In this document: piece after piece, positions 42,907-52,385 of the stretch
How the letters are laid out: the number at the start of each line of letters is the position of its first letter
How positions within the stretch are numbered: the first letter of the stretch is position 1
NCBI GenBank assembly: GCA_964462445.1
Contig: CAYWXG010000006.1
Location: 6,037-70,036, forward strand
Source: JAGBWK01 sp964462445
Lineage (GTDB): Bacteria; Bacteroidota; Bacteroidia; Bacteroidales; Muribaculaceae
DNA: 64,000 nucleotides
Direction of reading: 5' to 3'
Made by a program: the position numbers and the translations under genes
Notes under the pieces: model-generated
The model's database searches: none
Told to the model about the DNA's origin: nothing
What the model saw: only the letters and a program-made list of their open reading frames with translations

Positions 42907-44427
42907 TTACTGCAACGGCTTAAACACCAATCGGTTGATAACTCCGCGCCAAACACTATCGTAAAGTACTCCGGACTGATCATATCCTCCGAAAAGATAG
43001 ATATATGGCACATCCCATTCTGTGATTGGAGCTACTGCTCTTGATTCATACCATGTAGCTCTTGCTACCTTCCACCACCCTGGCAGTGGGGTTGATTGAT
43101 ATTCTTTCCATGAACCAATTGTCGTACGTGACACCGTTACCGGTTGATCCACCACTATTGCTTGAGCTTGGGTTCGCGGCAATATATACCTCGGCAATTG
43201 CAAAAATTCATCGCCCTCTTTCCAATCTATGCCGGAGTTGCGCGAAACGTAAACCTTATTATTCAATCCCGAAGCATTTTCACCTCCCATTGCAATCAAC
43301 ACGGGGAGCTCTGTTACTTGCCATGTCAATGTATCAACTTCGGCCACACGGTAATTAAACATCGATGCATTTCCTATCTCCTTGGGAAACTTCTCTGAAA
43401 TCTTAGCCCATTGTTTACCATCATAGCCCCATACTGCGCGGGAATATTCACCCGACGCTTTTCTACCTCCAAGCATTATTGTTTGAAGTTGTGTCGACCA
43501 TTTTGAGGTCAATTCTGCGACCTGACTGGTTGACTCTATCGGCATTTCTGCCGAAGCCACTACCTCACTACTCGTTGGATATGTCACCAATAAGTAGCCG
43601 GTATCGCCTTCTTTAACTCCAAGCAATTTTTCTTCATATCCTCCATAGATATGATGCCATTGCTGACCCGTTGAACTCCATTGTTTCCCATCTGTTGAAC
43701 TGTACAATGTCCCGGCCGTTGATAAGATATAGAGTGCATCTTCTGTTGCTGTCAAAGTCGAAACTTCAGGAGTAAAACCAAATGTCACACCTTCTACTTC
43801 CCAATCGTCATTGTATGGATTTTCAGTATAAGCAACATTATAGTCCGTGCCATCGCTGGTCAAGCATACTACATTCCCTTGATATTTTACCGATTTTTGG
43901 AACGTTGGAACCGAAAGCTCGGTTGGCAACTCCCGCTTTGCCATTTCGTTCCAATAGAGTGAATCCGGCTCCATTTTATGAACATTCACCCTTACCATAT
44001 AATCGCGTTTCGCACTCCCGTCAAACGACACCAAATGCAATTTCACGGGACCGTTTGAAAAGTCAATAGAATCGGTTGAATTGGTCAAATAGTTTATCAC
44101 CGTATCCGCCTGATTCTTGCGCGGCACATTGAGTTCTACTACCGAACATGCATCTGTGGCTATCTGCACCACAAGCTTATCTACCTTAGTCCCATAGGGC
44201 AACGAATCCGCATTATATATTTGCGCCTTGGCTAAATCTATTGAAAAGAACACAGTATCAAGCGACGATAATATATTTGCATTGGCCTTTAATTTAAAGC
44301 TTTTAACCTGAGTACTGCTATACACCACTTCCGCAATCTCGTCTTCTGATTCTGAATTACACGACGACATAATCGCTGTCAATGCAAATAAGCCGGCTAC
44401 TAATATCGGTAATAATTTTGACTTCAT
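42907..44427 (-). CDS. DUF6242-like lipoprotein with beta-propeller pattern
   Basis: A 506-residue lipoprotein (IMSSC, Cys23). After an N-terminal beta domain come repeated W-containing strands such as YSSTDGKQWSSTGQQWHH, AVWGYDGKQWAKIS, YVSRNSGIDWKEGDEF and YIYLFGGYDQSG, which suggest a Kelch- or sialidase-like propeller. No catalytic residues are evident. It is the first gene of the unit leading to uppS and bamA, 46 bp ahead of the DUF6089-like gene. Surface exposure is possible. Confidence 0.72.
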   Translation of the reverse strand: MKSKLLPILVAGLFALTAIMSSCNSESEDEIAEVVYSSTQVKSFKLKANANILSSLDTVFFSIDLAKAQIYNADSLPYGTKVDKLVVQIATDACSVVELNVPRKNQADTVINYLTNSTDSIDFSNGPVKLHLVSFDGSAKRDYMVRVNVHKMEPDSLYWNEMAKRELPTELSVPTFQKSVKYQGNVVCLTSDGTDYNVAYTENPYNDDWEVEGVTFGFTPEVSTLTATEDALYILSTAGTLYSSTDGKQWSSTGQQWHHIYGGYEEKLLGVKEGDTGYLLVTYPTSSEVVASAEMPIESTSQVAELTSKWSTQLQTIMLGGRKASGEYSRAVWGYDGKQWAKISEKFPKEIGNASMFNYRVAEVDTLTWQVTELPVLIAMGGENASGLNNKVYVSRNSGIDWKEGDEFLQLPRYILPRTQAQAIVVDQPVTVSRTTIGSWKEYQSTPLPGWWKVARATWYESRAVAPITEWDVPYIYLFGGYDQSGVLYDSVWRGVINRLVFKPLQ

Positions 44428-44568
44428 CTTATTCTTGAATACTATTTACTTATTCTAAACGCACAACTATTTATTACTCAAACTTATAACTATAAAATTC
44501 CACCAAGGGACTTGCTTTAAGCCCGATGGCATAACCGTTTTAGCGTTCAGACACTATATTTCAATATG

Positions 44569-44576
44569 CAAAGTTA
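44569..44576 (-). promoter_or_regulatory. Candidate -7 element for the DUF6242-uppS-bamA unit
   Basis: The minus strand reads TAACTTTG, an exact TAnnTTTG match 141 bp upstream of the start at 44427. It lies in the 285-bp gap after nuoN, which otherwise holds only the nuoN terminator. Confidence 0.55.
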
Positions 44577-44653
44577 ACGTATTTTTCTATATATACGCAG
44601 TGCTATTATTGAAAATTTTGTCGTAATTATTTAATTGTCGTTAATTTATAACC

Positions 44654-44690
44654 AAAAAGTGGGGGATGTTCTATCCAACACCCCCCACTT
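44654..44690 (-). terminator. Strong terminator after nuoN
   Basis: AAGTGGGGGATGTT at 44657-44670 pairs with AACACCCCCCACTT at 44677-44690 with one mismatch and a 6-nt loop. On the minus strand it is followed by a T run (44654-44658). It closes the nuo/atp supercluster 23 bp after the nuoN stop. Confidence 0.88.
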
Positions 44691-44712
44691 ATATCTTAAT
44701 ATCCGATTCTGA

Positions 44713-46182
44713 TTACGCCGGATTTTCGGTTAGCACTAATAGCGAATTGTAAACCACGCTTACTATTCCTAACAAGATTATACCTCCGACTGTGATAACG
44801 AGCGCCAAGCGTTCGCTGCATTTGCTCTTGAACGTGGCAATCTCACATTCTTCATCTGAGATATACATCGCTTTCACTACCAACAAATAGTAATAGAGCG
44901 ATACGATTGTATTTATCAACGCTATCAACACAAGCACATACATCGCTGTAGTTCCTATATTTAGCGCTCCCGTAAAGATGAAGAACTTGCTAAAGAAGCC
45001 GGCGAATGGAGGAATACCTGCCAATGAGAACATTGCAAGCATCATCGCGAATGCCAAGCGAGGATTGGTCTTGCTCAATCCGCGATATGAATCCATACCT
45101 ACCAATCCTGTTTTATTCTCTATTGATTGAATTACGCCAAACGCTGCAAGGTTAGAGAAGATATATACAAGGATGTAGAACATCATCGCTGCCAACGACA
45201 TTTCGTTTACACCTATTACCCCGAGCATAATATATCCGGCCTGCGACACTGATGAAAACGCCAAGAAGCGTTTCATGTTGCGCTGACGGATTGCAAAAAG
45301 GTTACCTACGGTAATTGTCAAGATAATCAAGCCGTAGAGCATCCACTCCCATGCTGCCGAATAGAACTGACCAAACACTTGTACCATCACCACCATAAAC
45401 GCGAATGCCGTTGCGCCTTTTGATATTACTGATAGATACGACGTTACTGAAGTCGGTGCTCCTTGATATACATCAGCGGTCCACAAGTGGAACGGTACCA
45501 ACGACAATTTGAATCCGATACCGGCCATAACAAATGCCATCGCTACTATCAACATTCCTGATCCCTCTACCGACGCTTCTGCTATCTTATCGAAATAAAG
45601 TGTTCCGGTCAAGCCATACACGAATGAAAGTCCGAGCATGAATATCGCCGAGGAGAACAACGCTGTCAAAATATATTTTACTGCGGCTTCATGACTTTCA
45701 TATTTGTTCTTGTCGAAGGCCACCATCGCTGCCAATGGTAATGATGCTGCCTCCAAGCCGATTACGAACAATAGGAAGTGACGAGCGGATATCATCAAAT
45801 ACATACCGAACAATGTTATCAACATCAATTCGTAGAACTCGGCGCGACGCATTATCTGCGGCTCGCTCGCATTCCATTGCATGGATTGGATGAGTACGAT
45901 TAACACACCTACGTTAAGAATATTCTTAATTGTTGCTACAACCGGGGTGGTTGAATACATTCCGCCAAACACCAATTGGGTGTCACCTACCGTGCAGAAA
46001 AATCCGTATACGGTATATAGTGCAAACAATACTACGGTGATTGTTGAAATACCCTTAACAGCTTTCTTGTCGCTACCGGCTACTGCGTAGCGTGGCGCAA
46101 ACAAATCATATAAGAAGACTAATAGAAATACGACCAACAATCCTATTTCTTGCTTCATTGCCAAAAACTGGGAATAGTCCAT
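44713..46182 (-). CDS. nuoN: NADH-quinone oxidoreductase subunit N
   Basis: A 489-residue antiporter-like membrane subunit of complex I with about 14 transmembrane helices. The functional Glu is in FVIGLEAASLPLAAMVAFDKNKYE, and Lys-containing helices follow (GFKLSLVPFHLWTADVYQGAPTSV). It would carry one proton channel. It is the last gene of the supercluster. Confidence 0.95.
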   Translation of the reverse strand: MDYSQFLAMKQEIGLLVVFLLVFLYDLFAPRYAVAGSDKKAVKGISTITVVLFALYTVYGFFCTVGDTQLVFGGMYSTTPVVATIKNILNVGVLIVLIQSMQWNASEPQIMRRAEFYELMLITLFGMYLMISARHFLLFVIGLEAASLPLAAMVAFDKNKYESHEAAVKYILTALFSSAIFMLGLSFVYGLTGTLYFDKIAEASVEGSGMLIVAMAFVMAGIGFKLSLVPFHLWTADVYQGAPTSVTSYLSVISKGATAFAFMVVMVQVFGQFYSAAWEWMLYGLIILTITVGNLFAIRQRNMKRFLAFSSVSQAGYIMLGVIGVNEMSLAAMMFYILVYIFSNLAAFGVIQSIENKTGLVGMDSYRGLSKTNPRLAFAMMLAMFSLAGIPPFAGFFSKFFIFTGALNIGTTAMYVLVLIALINTIVSLYYYLLVVKAMYISDEECEIATFKSKCSERLALVITVGGIILLGIVSVVYNSLLVLTENPA

Positions 46183-46208
46183 TGTTTCTTCCTTTTCTTA
46201 TTAATTTT

Positions 46209-47732
46209 TTATAAGACGGCTTTGAAAATCTCACCGCTGAATGTTTCACGTATCAAATCTGCAAAGAAGTTGGGGAAGCATCCGATTGCTGCCACACTGA
46301 TTATCAATGTTACTGTCGACAATCGTTCCCACCATGTTGCATCGGTTAGCTCAAGATGATGTTTATCTTGAACCGGACCCAACAACAATTTCCCAACTAC
46401 GCGGAGGATATACACGGCTGTGATTACAATCGAGCAACATGCCACGATAGTAAATACCAACTTGAGAGATCCTGCTCCTGCCATAAATTCGCTCATACCC
46501 TGCTGGAATGAGCCTACGAAGATTGTCATCTCGGCCACGAAGCCCGACAAGCCCGGAAGACCCAACGATGCAAAACCGGCTATCACATAGCACACTGCCA
46601 AATAGGGCATTATCTTCATCATACCACCCATCTCGCGGATATCACGTGTGTGCGTACGGCCGTAAATCATACCGATAAGCGCGAAGAACAACGCTGTCAT
46701 CAAACCGTGCGACAACATCTGCATCACAGCACCGGTCATCGCTGTTTGGTTAAGCATCAACACCGCGAAGAGCACCAATCCACAGTGCGAAACTGATGAA
46801 TATGCATTAATGTATTTCAAGTCGGTCTGTACGCATGCCGAGAAGGCTCCGTAAACCACCGAGATACCGGTCAATATCAAGAATATCCATGAAAGTTCTT
46901 GTGCTGCTTCTGGCATAAGATACATTGCAACGCGGAAACAGCCGTAACCTCCAAGTTTCATAAGAACACCCGCATGGAGCATTGACACTGCGGTCGGCGC
47001 TGATGCGTGACCGTCGGGACTCCATGTGTGGAACGGGAACATTGCTCCAAGTACACCAAATCCTACGAATGTTATGGGGAAAAGGAAATATTGCCATCCC
47101 TTTTCTACTCCACCATTATTTACGATTTGCGTAATATCCCAAGTATGTGCTCCGTCTACTACCGGGCCGTTATAATAGATACCTATCAAGCCGAGCATCA
47201 AGAATGCCGAACCTCCCATAAGCATCAACGTCAACTTCATTGCCGAATAGTTCTTGTTGCCTGAACCCCAAACTCCGATAAGCAAATACATGGGGATAAG
47301 TGCAACCTCGTAGAACATGAACATAGTGAACAAGTCTACAGAGATAAAGAAGCCATATACACCTGTCGACAATAGTATCAACCACAAGAAGAATGCTTTG
47401 GGCTGATTGATTGACCATGATGCAAACGAACCGGCAAATACGATGATTGATGTTAGCAATATCATTGCGATTGAAACACCGTCAACACCTACTGCGAGAT
47501 GGATATTCAAACTTTCAAACCACACCCATGAATCATAGAAATGCATCGGGTGCTCATGCGTTAGAGCCGGCAATGCCAAGTATTCAACCAATAGATACAC
47601 ACTCATACCAATCAGCACAAGTGATCCTGCAACTGCTACCGCACGTATTTGCTTGATATTGCGGCATAGTGCCAATCCCCCCAACATCAAGATGGGGACG
47701 ATTACGAAATATATCAATATATTAGAAAACAT
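46209..47732 (-). CDS. nuoM: NADH-quinone oxidoreductase subunit M
   Basis: A 507-residue complex I antiporter-like subunit with about 14 membrane helices. The key Glu lies in MFYEVALIPMYLLIGVWG; the segment MFPFHTWSPDGHASAPTAVSMLHAGVLMK is diagnostic of the Mrp/NuoM family. It lies 26 bp upstream of nuoN and 38 bp after nuoL. Confidence 0.95.
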   Translation of the reverse strand: MFSNILIYFVIVPILMLGGLALCRNIKQIRAVAVAGSLVLIGMSVYLLVEYLALPALTHEHPMHFYDSWVWFESLNIHLAVGVDGVSIAMILLTSIIVFAGSFASWSINQPKAFFLWLILLSTGVYGFFISVDLFTMFMFYEVALIPMYLLIGVWGSGNKNYSAMKLTLMLMGGSAFLMLGLIGIYYNGPVVDGAHTWDITQIVNNGGVEKGWQYFLFPITFVGFGVLGAMFPFHTWSPDGHASAPTAVSMLHAGVLMKLGGYGCFRVAMYLMPEAAQELSWIFLILTGISVVYGAFSACVQTDLKYINAYSSVSHCGLVLFAVLMLNQTAMTGAVMQMLSHGLMTALFFALIGMIYGRTHTRDIREMGGMMKIMPYLAVCYVIAGFASLGLPGLSGFVAEMTIFVGSFQQGMSEFMAGAGSLKLVFTIVACCSIVITAVYILRVVGKLLLGPVQDKHHLELTDATWWERLSTVTLIISVAAIGCFPNFFADLIRETFSGEIFKAVL

Positions 47733-47770
47733 AATTTACTATATTTGAAACTGTTAGCACTCTGTGTTGA

Positions 47771-49795
47771 TTAGAAGAATAGGAATATGATTGCCACTGT
47801 TCCTCCTCCGAGTACGAGAGCTCCAAGGAGATATACCCAAACATAGCTTTGTGCATTACCCGATTGCAACCCGCGAATTGCATACGACGCTTTGTTCGTA
47901 ATTGCTGCAAAGGCATCCATTGTGCCGTCGATGATATGACGGTCAAACCATGCAATCGGCTTACATATGCTATTGAATATTATCTTGTGGGTGATAAACA
48001 TGTATAGTTCATCGAAATAGAAGCGATTGTGTGCTCCTTGCCACAAGCGTGGGAACAACGAACGCATCTTCGCGGGAAGCGAATTTTCCTTGCGATACAT
48101 CAAGGTTGCAATGCCAATGGCGATTATCGCTACGGCAAGACTTATCGATGCTACTGTCCAATTGATACCTGAATGCTCGGGAGCTATACCATTCCATGTC
48201 ACCATTTCACTGAAAGGTACAAATCCGCAGAATATTGCTACGACAGCGAGAAGTATCAACGGCAATGTCATTGTCCAAGGCTGGTCCTTAGGCGCATGAT
48301 GTCCTTTATGCACTTTGTGTTCTTTCCACCAGAAGATGAGATAGTAGAGACGGAACATATAGAACGCGGTCAATCCTGCCACCAACGACATCCATACGTA
48401 TGCAACTATTGAATTTCCGAAGCAAGCGGTAAGAATTTCATCTTTCGAGAAGAAGCCCGAGAACGGTATGATACCTGCGATTGCCAAACAGCCCACAAGG
48501 AATGTGATATGCGTAATCGGCATGTGTTTGCGCAAGCCGTGCATCGCAGTATAATCGTTTGAACTTACTGCATGAATCAATGCGCCCGCTCCAAGGAAGA
48601 GCAACGCTTTAAACATTGCGTGAGTGAACAAGTGGAACATCGACGCCATGTATCCGAGGTTTTCATGCATTCCCTCGCGAGATACACCCAACGATACCAT
48701 CATAAACGCAATTTGCGAAATGGTTGAGAATGCAAGCACACGCTTGATGTCGATTTGCGTACATGCCACTATCGCCGCATAAGCCGCTGTCAACGCGCCT
48801 ACCACAGTCACTATATCCAAAGCCGCTCCACCGGCAAGTTCATTTACCATGAACAACGGGAATAGACGTGCCACCAAGTAAACTCCGGCAACAACCATTG
48901 TTGCTGCGTGGATAAGTGCTGATACAGGGGTCGGACCTTCCATCGCATCGGGCAACCAAATGTGCAACGGCATCATTGCCGATTTACCCATGCCTCCCAT
49001 GAAGATGAGCACCAATGCCCATGTCATGATTGAACCTCCGAGGAACATCTGTCCTGCGCGACTCTCTATCACTGTCTTAACCCCCTCTGCAGAAGTAACA
49101 TCTACATGATATAAGCCTTTTAAGCCTTCGCCCACTTCAGATGATGTCATACTCATGAAATCGAATGTCTCTGTGCAGTACGACAAGATAAGAATACCGA
49201 TAAGGAAGCCGAGGTCAGCGAAACGAGTGACGATAAACGCTTTTTTCGATGCTGACACTGCCGACGGCTTGGTGTAGTAGAATCCGATTAGGAGATATGA
49301 TGATGCCCCCACGAGCTCCCAGAAGATATACATCTGGAATATGTTGGTTGCTACAACTAATCCAAGCATTGAGAAGCTAAAGAGCGACAAGAAGGCATAG
49401 AAACGTTGGAAGCCTGTTTCATACACCCCGTGGTGATCGCGCATATAGCCGTTGCTGTAAAGATGCACCATAAACGAAATGGTTGTCACCACAACGAGCA
49501 TCAATGCCGAAATCGGGTCTAACAAAAATCCTAAATTAATTGAGAGATCTCCCCATAGCGACAACCATTGCTGGTCAAAAACTATGTACTGCAAACGGTT
49601 ACCCGCTGCATCTACGAAATCTCCCGAGAAGAAATAAGTGTAAGCGGTATAGTAGGCGATAACCATCGTTACTCCCATGCCTATGGTGCCGATGATGCCC
49701 GACCACTTATGGCTCAAATATTTGCCGAAAAGCCCCAGGAAGAGGAACATCAGCAATGGCAGAACCAAAATCAAAAGCGGTAATGTTGCTTCCAT
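47771..49795 (-). CDS. nuoL: NADH-quinone oxidoreductase subunit L
   Basis: A 674-residue distal membrane subunit of complex I. The WE motif (FWELVGASSYLLIGFYYTKPS) and HIWLPDAMEGPTPVSALIHAATMVVAGVYLVAR in pieces mark the channel. The C-terminal part beyond about 520 should form the long lateral helix along the membrane arm. It lies between nuoK (6-bp gap) and nuoM. Confidence 0.95.
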   Translation of the reverse strand: MEATLPLLILVLPLLMFLFLGLFGKYLSHKWSGIIGTIGMGVTMVIAYYTAYTYFFSGDFVDAAGNRLQYIVFDQQWLSLWGDLSINLGFLLDPISALMLVVVTTISFMVHLYSNGYMRDHHGVYETGFQRFYAFLSLFSFSMLGLVVATNIFQMYIFWELVGASSYLLIGFYYTKPSAVSASKKAFIVTRFADLGFLIGILILSYCTETFDFMSMTSSEVGEGLKGLYHVDVTSAEGVKTVIESRAGQMFLGGSIMTWALVLIFMGGMGKSAMMPLHIWLPDAMEGPTPVSALIHAATMVVAGVYLVARLFPLFMVNELAGGAALDIVTVVGALTAAYAAIVACTQIDIKRVLAFSTISQIAFMMVSLGVSREGMHENLGYMASMFHLFTHAMFKALLFLGAGALIHAVSSNDYTAMHGLRKHMPITHITFLVGCLAIAGIIPFSGFFSKDEILTACFGNSIVAYVWMSLVAGLTAFYMFRLYYLIFWWKEHKVHKGHHAPKDQPWTMTLPLILLAVVAIFCGFVPFSEMVTWNGIAPEHSGINWTVASISLAVAIIAIGIATLMYRKENSLPAKMRSLFPRLWQGAHNRFYFDELYMFITHKIIFNSICKPIAWFDRHIIDGTMDAFAAITNKASYAIRGLQSGNAQSYVWVYLLGALVLGGGTVAIIFLFF

Positions 49796-49801
49796 GAGTC
49801 T

Positions 49802-50140
49802 TTAAAATTTCATTTTGGTTAAATCTTTTACATCTATATCTTTCGCAATGCGATATGCATTGATAATGATTGCGATTGCTACCGCGGTTTCTGCTGCCGC
49901 TATCGCGATGGCAAACAAGGTAAAGAACATACCTTCCATCTCGCCGGGGCATAAGAAGCGGTTGAATACTACAAAGTTCATATCTACTGAGTTGAGCATC
50001 AACTCCAATGATATCAACATCGCAATCATGTTACGGCGTGTCAAAAAGCCGTAGACACCACAGCAAAACATAAACAGGCTGGGTATCAGGAACATCAGTG
50101 AGTTCAACTGAAAATTATTCAAGAGATCCAACATATCCAC
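49802..50140 (-). CDS. nuoK: NADH-quinone oxidoreductase subunit K
   Basis: A 112-residue, three-helix complex I subunit. The conserved Glu residues are in MIAMLISLELMLNSVDMNFV and IAIAAAETAVAIAII. The gap to nuoJ is 2 bp, so translation is coupled. Confidence 0.95.
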   Translation of the reverse strand: MDMLDLLNNFQLNSLMFLIPSLFMFCCGVYGFLTRRNMIAMLISLELMLNSVDMNFVVFNRFLCPGEMEGMFFTLFAIAIAAAETAVAIAIIINAYRIAKDIDVKDLTKMKF

Positions 50141-50142
50141 AT

Positions 50143-50664
50143 TTATTTTTTACGTGCCACAACTATGCCACCGATTATACATGCAAGCAATAACACACTG
50201 ATTGCCTCAAATGGAAGCAAATAGCCATTCGAGCCTGAGCTCAACAAGTCTTTTCCTATCTGCGACATTGTAGGCAACTCTGCCTCGCCCAAATCGGGCA
50301 ATGTTTTGATAATTGAGCAACGGCTGATGAGCGACCATGCACACACCACAAACATTGCGATTGCTCCTATTAGGCCTAATGCCTTCTTCTTTGACTCGAG
50401 CTTACTACTGTTGTCGCCCGGATGGCTTGTCAGCAAAATCGAGAATACGAACAACACTACGATACCCCCTGCATAAACTGCTATCTGCACACCGCCCAAG
50501 AATTGATATCCGAGCATGAAATACACTGCAGCAGTTCCAAATAGGGCAAACAAAAGGAATGTTGCCGAACGTAGAATTTTGCGTGTCGTCACAGCCAGTA
50601 CCGAGAATATCATAATCGACAAAGCGACTACGACATAAATCATGATACTCAATAGTGATTCCAT
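50143..50664 (-). CDS. nuoJ: NADH-quinone oxidoreductase subunit J
   Basis: A 173-residue, five-helix complex I subunit. The conserved helix with the mobile pi-bulge region reads AAVYFMLGYQFLGGVQIAVYAGGIVVLFVF in pieces. It lies 9 bp after nuoI and 2 bp before nuoK. Confidence 0.93.
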   Translation of the reverse strand: MESLLSIMIYVVVALSIMIFSVLAVTTRKILRSATFLLFALFGTAAVYFMLGYQFLGGVQIAVYAGGIVVLFVFSILLTSHPGDNSSKLESKKKALGLIGAIAMFVVCAWSLISRCSIIKTLPDLGEAELPTMSQIGKDLLSSGSNGYLLPFEAISVLLLACIIGGIVVARKK

Positions 50665-50673
50665 ATCTTAGTT

Positions 50674-51426
50674 TTATTTTTTATTTTCTTTATCTACTAC
50701 AGGGGCTTCTGCCGATTTGGCAGCTTTCAAGCGAGCTGCCTTCTCAAGTGCTTCTCGCACCTTTGCTTCCTTTTCGGGATCCCCGGCACATTTTGCCAAT
50801 GCGGCTTTTACTTTAGGATCATTCTCATCTATGAGCGATGCAGGTGCTGCAACCGGAGCTGCTCCCGCTGCGGCTGCCTTCTTCGCGGCTGCGGCTGCTT
50901 TGGCGGCTTCTATTTTTGCTTGCTTCTCTGCTAAGAATTTTGCCTTCTCCTCCTCGGTTGGTTCCGGTTCCGGCTTCTCTGGAAGATAATTAAGAACCTT
51001 AACGAGTTTTGAACGTGTGAACACTGCCTGCTCGAAGTCATTTGAAAATTCCAACGCATCTGTCGGGCAAGAAGTGACACAAAGCTGACAGAATGTACAG
51101 CTACCCAAGTCATAGATATATTTATCAAGTTTCTTTTTCTTGGTGCCATCCCACTTCTCCACCATCTTGGTGTGAAGTGTGATTGTTCCATTGGGGCAAT
51201 TGCGTTCACAAGTGCCACATGCTATACATTTGTGATTACCCTCGTCATCATATTTCAACACCAAGCATGCTCTAAAGCGCTCTGGAACGTGACGTGTTTC
51301 ACGATCTTCGGGATATCTTTCTGTTATCTTAGGCGTTACGAACTCTTTTCCCGTAACCTGCATTCCTTTGAGGAGACTCAAGAATCCGGAGCCTAAGCCT
51401 GAAAAATAATCTTTTACACTACCCAT
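50674..51426 (-). CDS. nuoI: NADH-quinone oxidoreductase subunit I with long Ala/Lys C-terminal tail
   Basis: The 2x[4Fe-4S] ferredoxin subunit of complex I, carrying electrons toward NuoB. The first site is Cys67, 70, 73, 77 (CIACGTCERNCP), the second Cys110, 113, 116, 120 (CTFCQLCVTSCP). The core ends near residue 150. A tail of about 100 residues follows, rich in Ala, Lys and Glu and predicted helical, with one Cys; most NuoI proteins end at about 150-180. It is the first nuo gene after the ATP synthase block, 47 bp from atpG, with no promoter-like element in the gap. Confidence 0.92.
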   Translation of the reverse strand: MGSVKDYFSGLGSGFLSLLKGMQVTGKEFVTPKITERYPEDRETRHVPERFRACLVLKYDDEGNHKCIACGTCERNCPNGTITLHTKMVEKWDGTKKKKLDKYIYDLGSCTFCQLCVTSCPTDALEFSNDFEQAVFTRSKLVKVLNYLPEKPEPEPTEEEKAKFLAEKQAKIEAAKAAAAAKKAAAAGAAPVAAPASLIDENDPKVKAALAKCAGDPEKEAKVREALEKAARLKAAKSAEAPVVDKENKK

Positions 51427-51473
51427 AAGTTTCTATCTTACGTTTTAGTTATATTGTTTATGTTACTTTTTTC

Positions 51474-52361
51474 TTACGATTGCTTAACTTGACCTCCCAC
51501 TATATCGAGAAGCTCGGTTGTAATACTCTGCTGACGCAACTTATTGTATTCCAAACGCAATTGGTCTAGCAACTTCTTCGCATTATCATTTGCACTTTGC
51601 ATTGCCATGACTCGTGCCGCTTGCTCTGAGGCCTGATTCTCACAGAACACCTCCTGCATAACCGACAAAATGAATAATGGAAGCACTTTATTGAATATTA
51701 CATTTGCATCCGGTTCAAAAAGATACGGTCGAGAGCTGTTCGATTCTTCGCTGGACCCAAGGGCTTCTGTTGTTGCCGGGATTAATCTATCCACTCGAGG
51801 TCGCTGACGTGAGACGCTTTGAAAGTTCATATAAAGCAATTCTATCCGGTCTGTTTCCTCTGACAAATATCTCTCGACAAGAGTCTTCGTAAAGTCTTTA
51901 ACTACATTGTCGCCACTCTTGGCTACAACTCCATCTATCTCGGTCACCGATACTTGTGGCAACGACAACTTGCGCGTAGCCTTTGCCATTTTTGCACCTA
52001 CCGGGATTATTGTGATTTCTGCTTTTGTGCCCAATTCTTCTCGAAGTCTGCCCAACAATGCCACCAACTGCTTGTAGATATTTACATTGTACGCTCCACA
52101 AAGTCCATCATCGGAGCCCCACACTACTACTGTGACATTTTTAACCTCGCGCTCCTCAACCAATGGCGACGAAAATGTAGCATCGGCCGACAATAAGTTG
52201 CCGATGATTGTCTCGACCTGACTGCGAAACGGCACTAACTGCTTTAGCTTCTGCTCCGCCTTATGCATCTTGGCCGACGACGTCATGCGCATCACTCCGG
52301 TGATCTTTTCCGATGATGCTACCGACCCTATTCGTCCTTTTAATTCTCGTAATGTTGCCAT
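51474..52361 (-). CDS. atpG: ATP synthase subunit gamma
   Basis: A 295-residue rotor shaft subunit of F1. The N-terminal helix reads RELKGRIGSVASSEKITGVMRMTSSAKM, and the C-terminal helix AARVMAMQSANDNAKKLLDQLRLEYNKLRQQSITTELLDIVGG in pieces, both diagnostic. The fold between them is the Rossmann-like domain. Last gene of the atp block, directly upstream of nuoI. Confidence 0.95.
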   Translation of the reverse strand: MATLRELKGRIGSVASSEKITGVMRMTSSAKMHKAEQKLKQLVPFRSQVETIIGNLLSADATFSSPLVEEREVKNVTVVVWGSDDGLCGAYNVNIYKQLVALLGRLREELGTKAEITIIPVGAKMAKATRKLSLPQVSVTEIDGVVAKSGDNVVKDFTKTLVERYLSEETDRIELLYMNFQSVSRQRPRVDRLIPATTEALGSSEESNSSRPYLFEPDANVIFNKVLPLFILSVMQEVFCENQASEQAARVMAMQSANDNAKKLLDQLRLEYNKLRQQSITTELLDIVGGQVKQS

Positions 52362-52385
52362 GGTTAATTATAGCAATGTTTGTGA

